This document shows, piece by piece, positions 63,114-64,000 of a stretch of 64,000 bases of DNA. The stretch covers positions 5,828,001-5,892,000 of the forward strand of contig NC_044012.1 in NCBI RefSeq assembly GCF_900496995.4, in the 5' to 3' direction. The translations under genes were made by a program, and so were the position numbers. This stretch comes from Aquila chrysaetos chrysaetos (lineage: Eukaryota > Chordata > Aves > Accipitriformes > Accipitridae). Position 1 is the first letter of the stretch. Each line of letters starts with the position of its first letter. The notes under the pieces are model-generated. The model was not told the origin of the DNA and did no database searches. It saw only the letters and a list, made by a program, of their open reading frames with translations.

Positions 63114-64000
63114 CTAAAATAAAAAATAAAAGAAAAATCTTGAATACAGAAGTAACACTTAGATAAATACCCAAGCTTAAAGTACTTAATCTGAAAACAA
63201 ATTAGAACCACAGATGACACAATAAATGCCATGGCCCAGTTTTATGAGGTCAGAATTGCAAGATTCTTTCTAGTTTGCACATGGAAAATTTCGCTCATAT
63301 TTAGTTATTTAATCTTTCTGAGTACCTGGCATATTAAATAGTTTTGTATATGAATTAATTAATTGGAATGCATTGACTTTTGTACTTTTTGCAGAATGGT
63401 TTGGTTAGGTTTAGTTTTACTTCTGGACCAGTAACTCATGAGTTTGTACACATAGCGCTTCTCTGTTTGTTCCACAATGGCTAGTATGGATTCTGACGAT
63501 CTGGTTTGGCTAACTTGATGAACATATTATAGCGTGAAAGACTGGAAACTCATAGGTGGATTGCTGAATATTTATTTTTTTCAAAAAGTTCTCTTAAGAT
63601 CAAAAGGTTGTCAAAGGTTACTACAAGTCCCATCAATGGATTGGGAGATAGTAAAAATTTATGGAACACCAGCAGAAAGAATAAGACCCACAAAGGGGAG
63701 TCAGAGAGAGAGAGAAATGTTTGAACAGGGAAAGAATTAGGCGAGTGATGTGTTGGCTCTTCATTGCAAATGTCTTTGGCAAAGACATAACAAGGTAGAT
63801 GCCCTTGCCTGCCTACAACAGTAAATGTGAAGCGATGGGAATAATGGGGAAGTAAATGTGATCAGATTCATCTGGATGAATGAACTAGAACATGTTAAAT
63901 TCTGTGCAATGAGGAGATATTTTAAATAAGTTACCTACCAGCAACTGTGGAAAGACATCTGTTGAATGGAACAGTCTATATACCAATTAGGAAAAAGCAT
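63114..64000 (-). other. CDYL2: CDYL2 intron, continues past window edge
   Basis: Intronic sequence upstream of the core exon. No further CDYL2 exon appears before 64000. The preceding exon, which should carry the start of the crotonase-like domain, lies to the right. Confidence 0.8.

Noticed and set aside
1..64000. CRISPR arrays, operons, riboswitches or other prokaryotic systems
   Set aside because: The window is vertebrate nuclear DNA with spliced genes; no such structure is present.

Overview
The window is vertebrate nuclear DNA, AT-rich and mostly non-coding, with small exons bounded by GT/AG splice sites. Repeat content points to a neoavian bird: a degraded CR1 LINE fragment (about 640-1130) and three long terminal repeats from two families I recognise from bird genomes (1-130 on the minus strand, 11730-12779 and about 13249-13735 on the plus strand). 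The species cannot be named from this sequence.

Two protein-coding genes are certain. CMC2 (plus strand) has its whole coding sequence in three exons: 1727-1807, 6100-6171 and 8297-8371. Together they encode a 75-residue twin-CX9C mitochondrial protein used in cytochrome c oxidase biogenesis. CDYL2 (minus strand) enters from the right edge. Its last three coding exons (62903-63113, 62033-62176, 59613-59771) encode the C-terminal 170 residues of the crotonase-like domain. Its 3' UTR probably runs down to about 55.2 kb. The chromodomain and the rest of CDYL2 lie beyond 64000, and the CMC2 promoter lies left of position 1.

The genes are tail to tail with about 47 kb between them. In that interval the clearest element is a CpG island at about 15050-15840 with a YY1-type motif and plausible splice donors on both strands. 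It looks like the promoter of an unidentified, perhaps non-coding, transcript. The remainder of the 16-55 kb interval shows no coding exon I can defend. It holds homopolymer runs, short tandem repeats, perfect palindromes and traces of ancient SINE-like repeats.

The two genes are not functionally linked: one acts in the mitochondrial intermembrane space and the other is a nuclear chromatin corepressor. The points most worth a second look are the tail-to-tail order, which differs from the human arrangement as I remember it; the orphan CpG island; the inverted LTR pair flanking CMC2; and the loss of both crotonase catalytic glutamates in CDYL2. I found no convincing novel multi-gene system.
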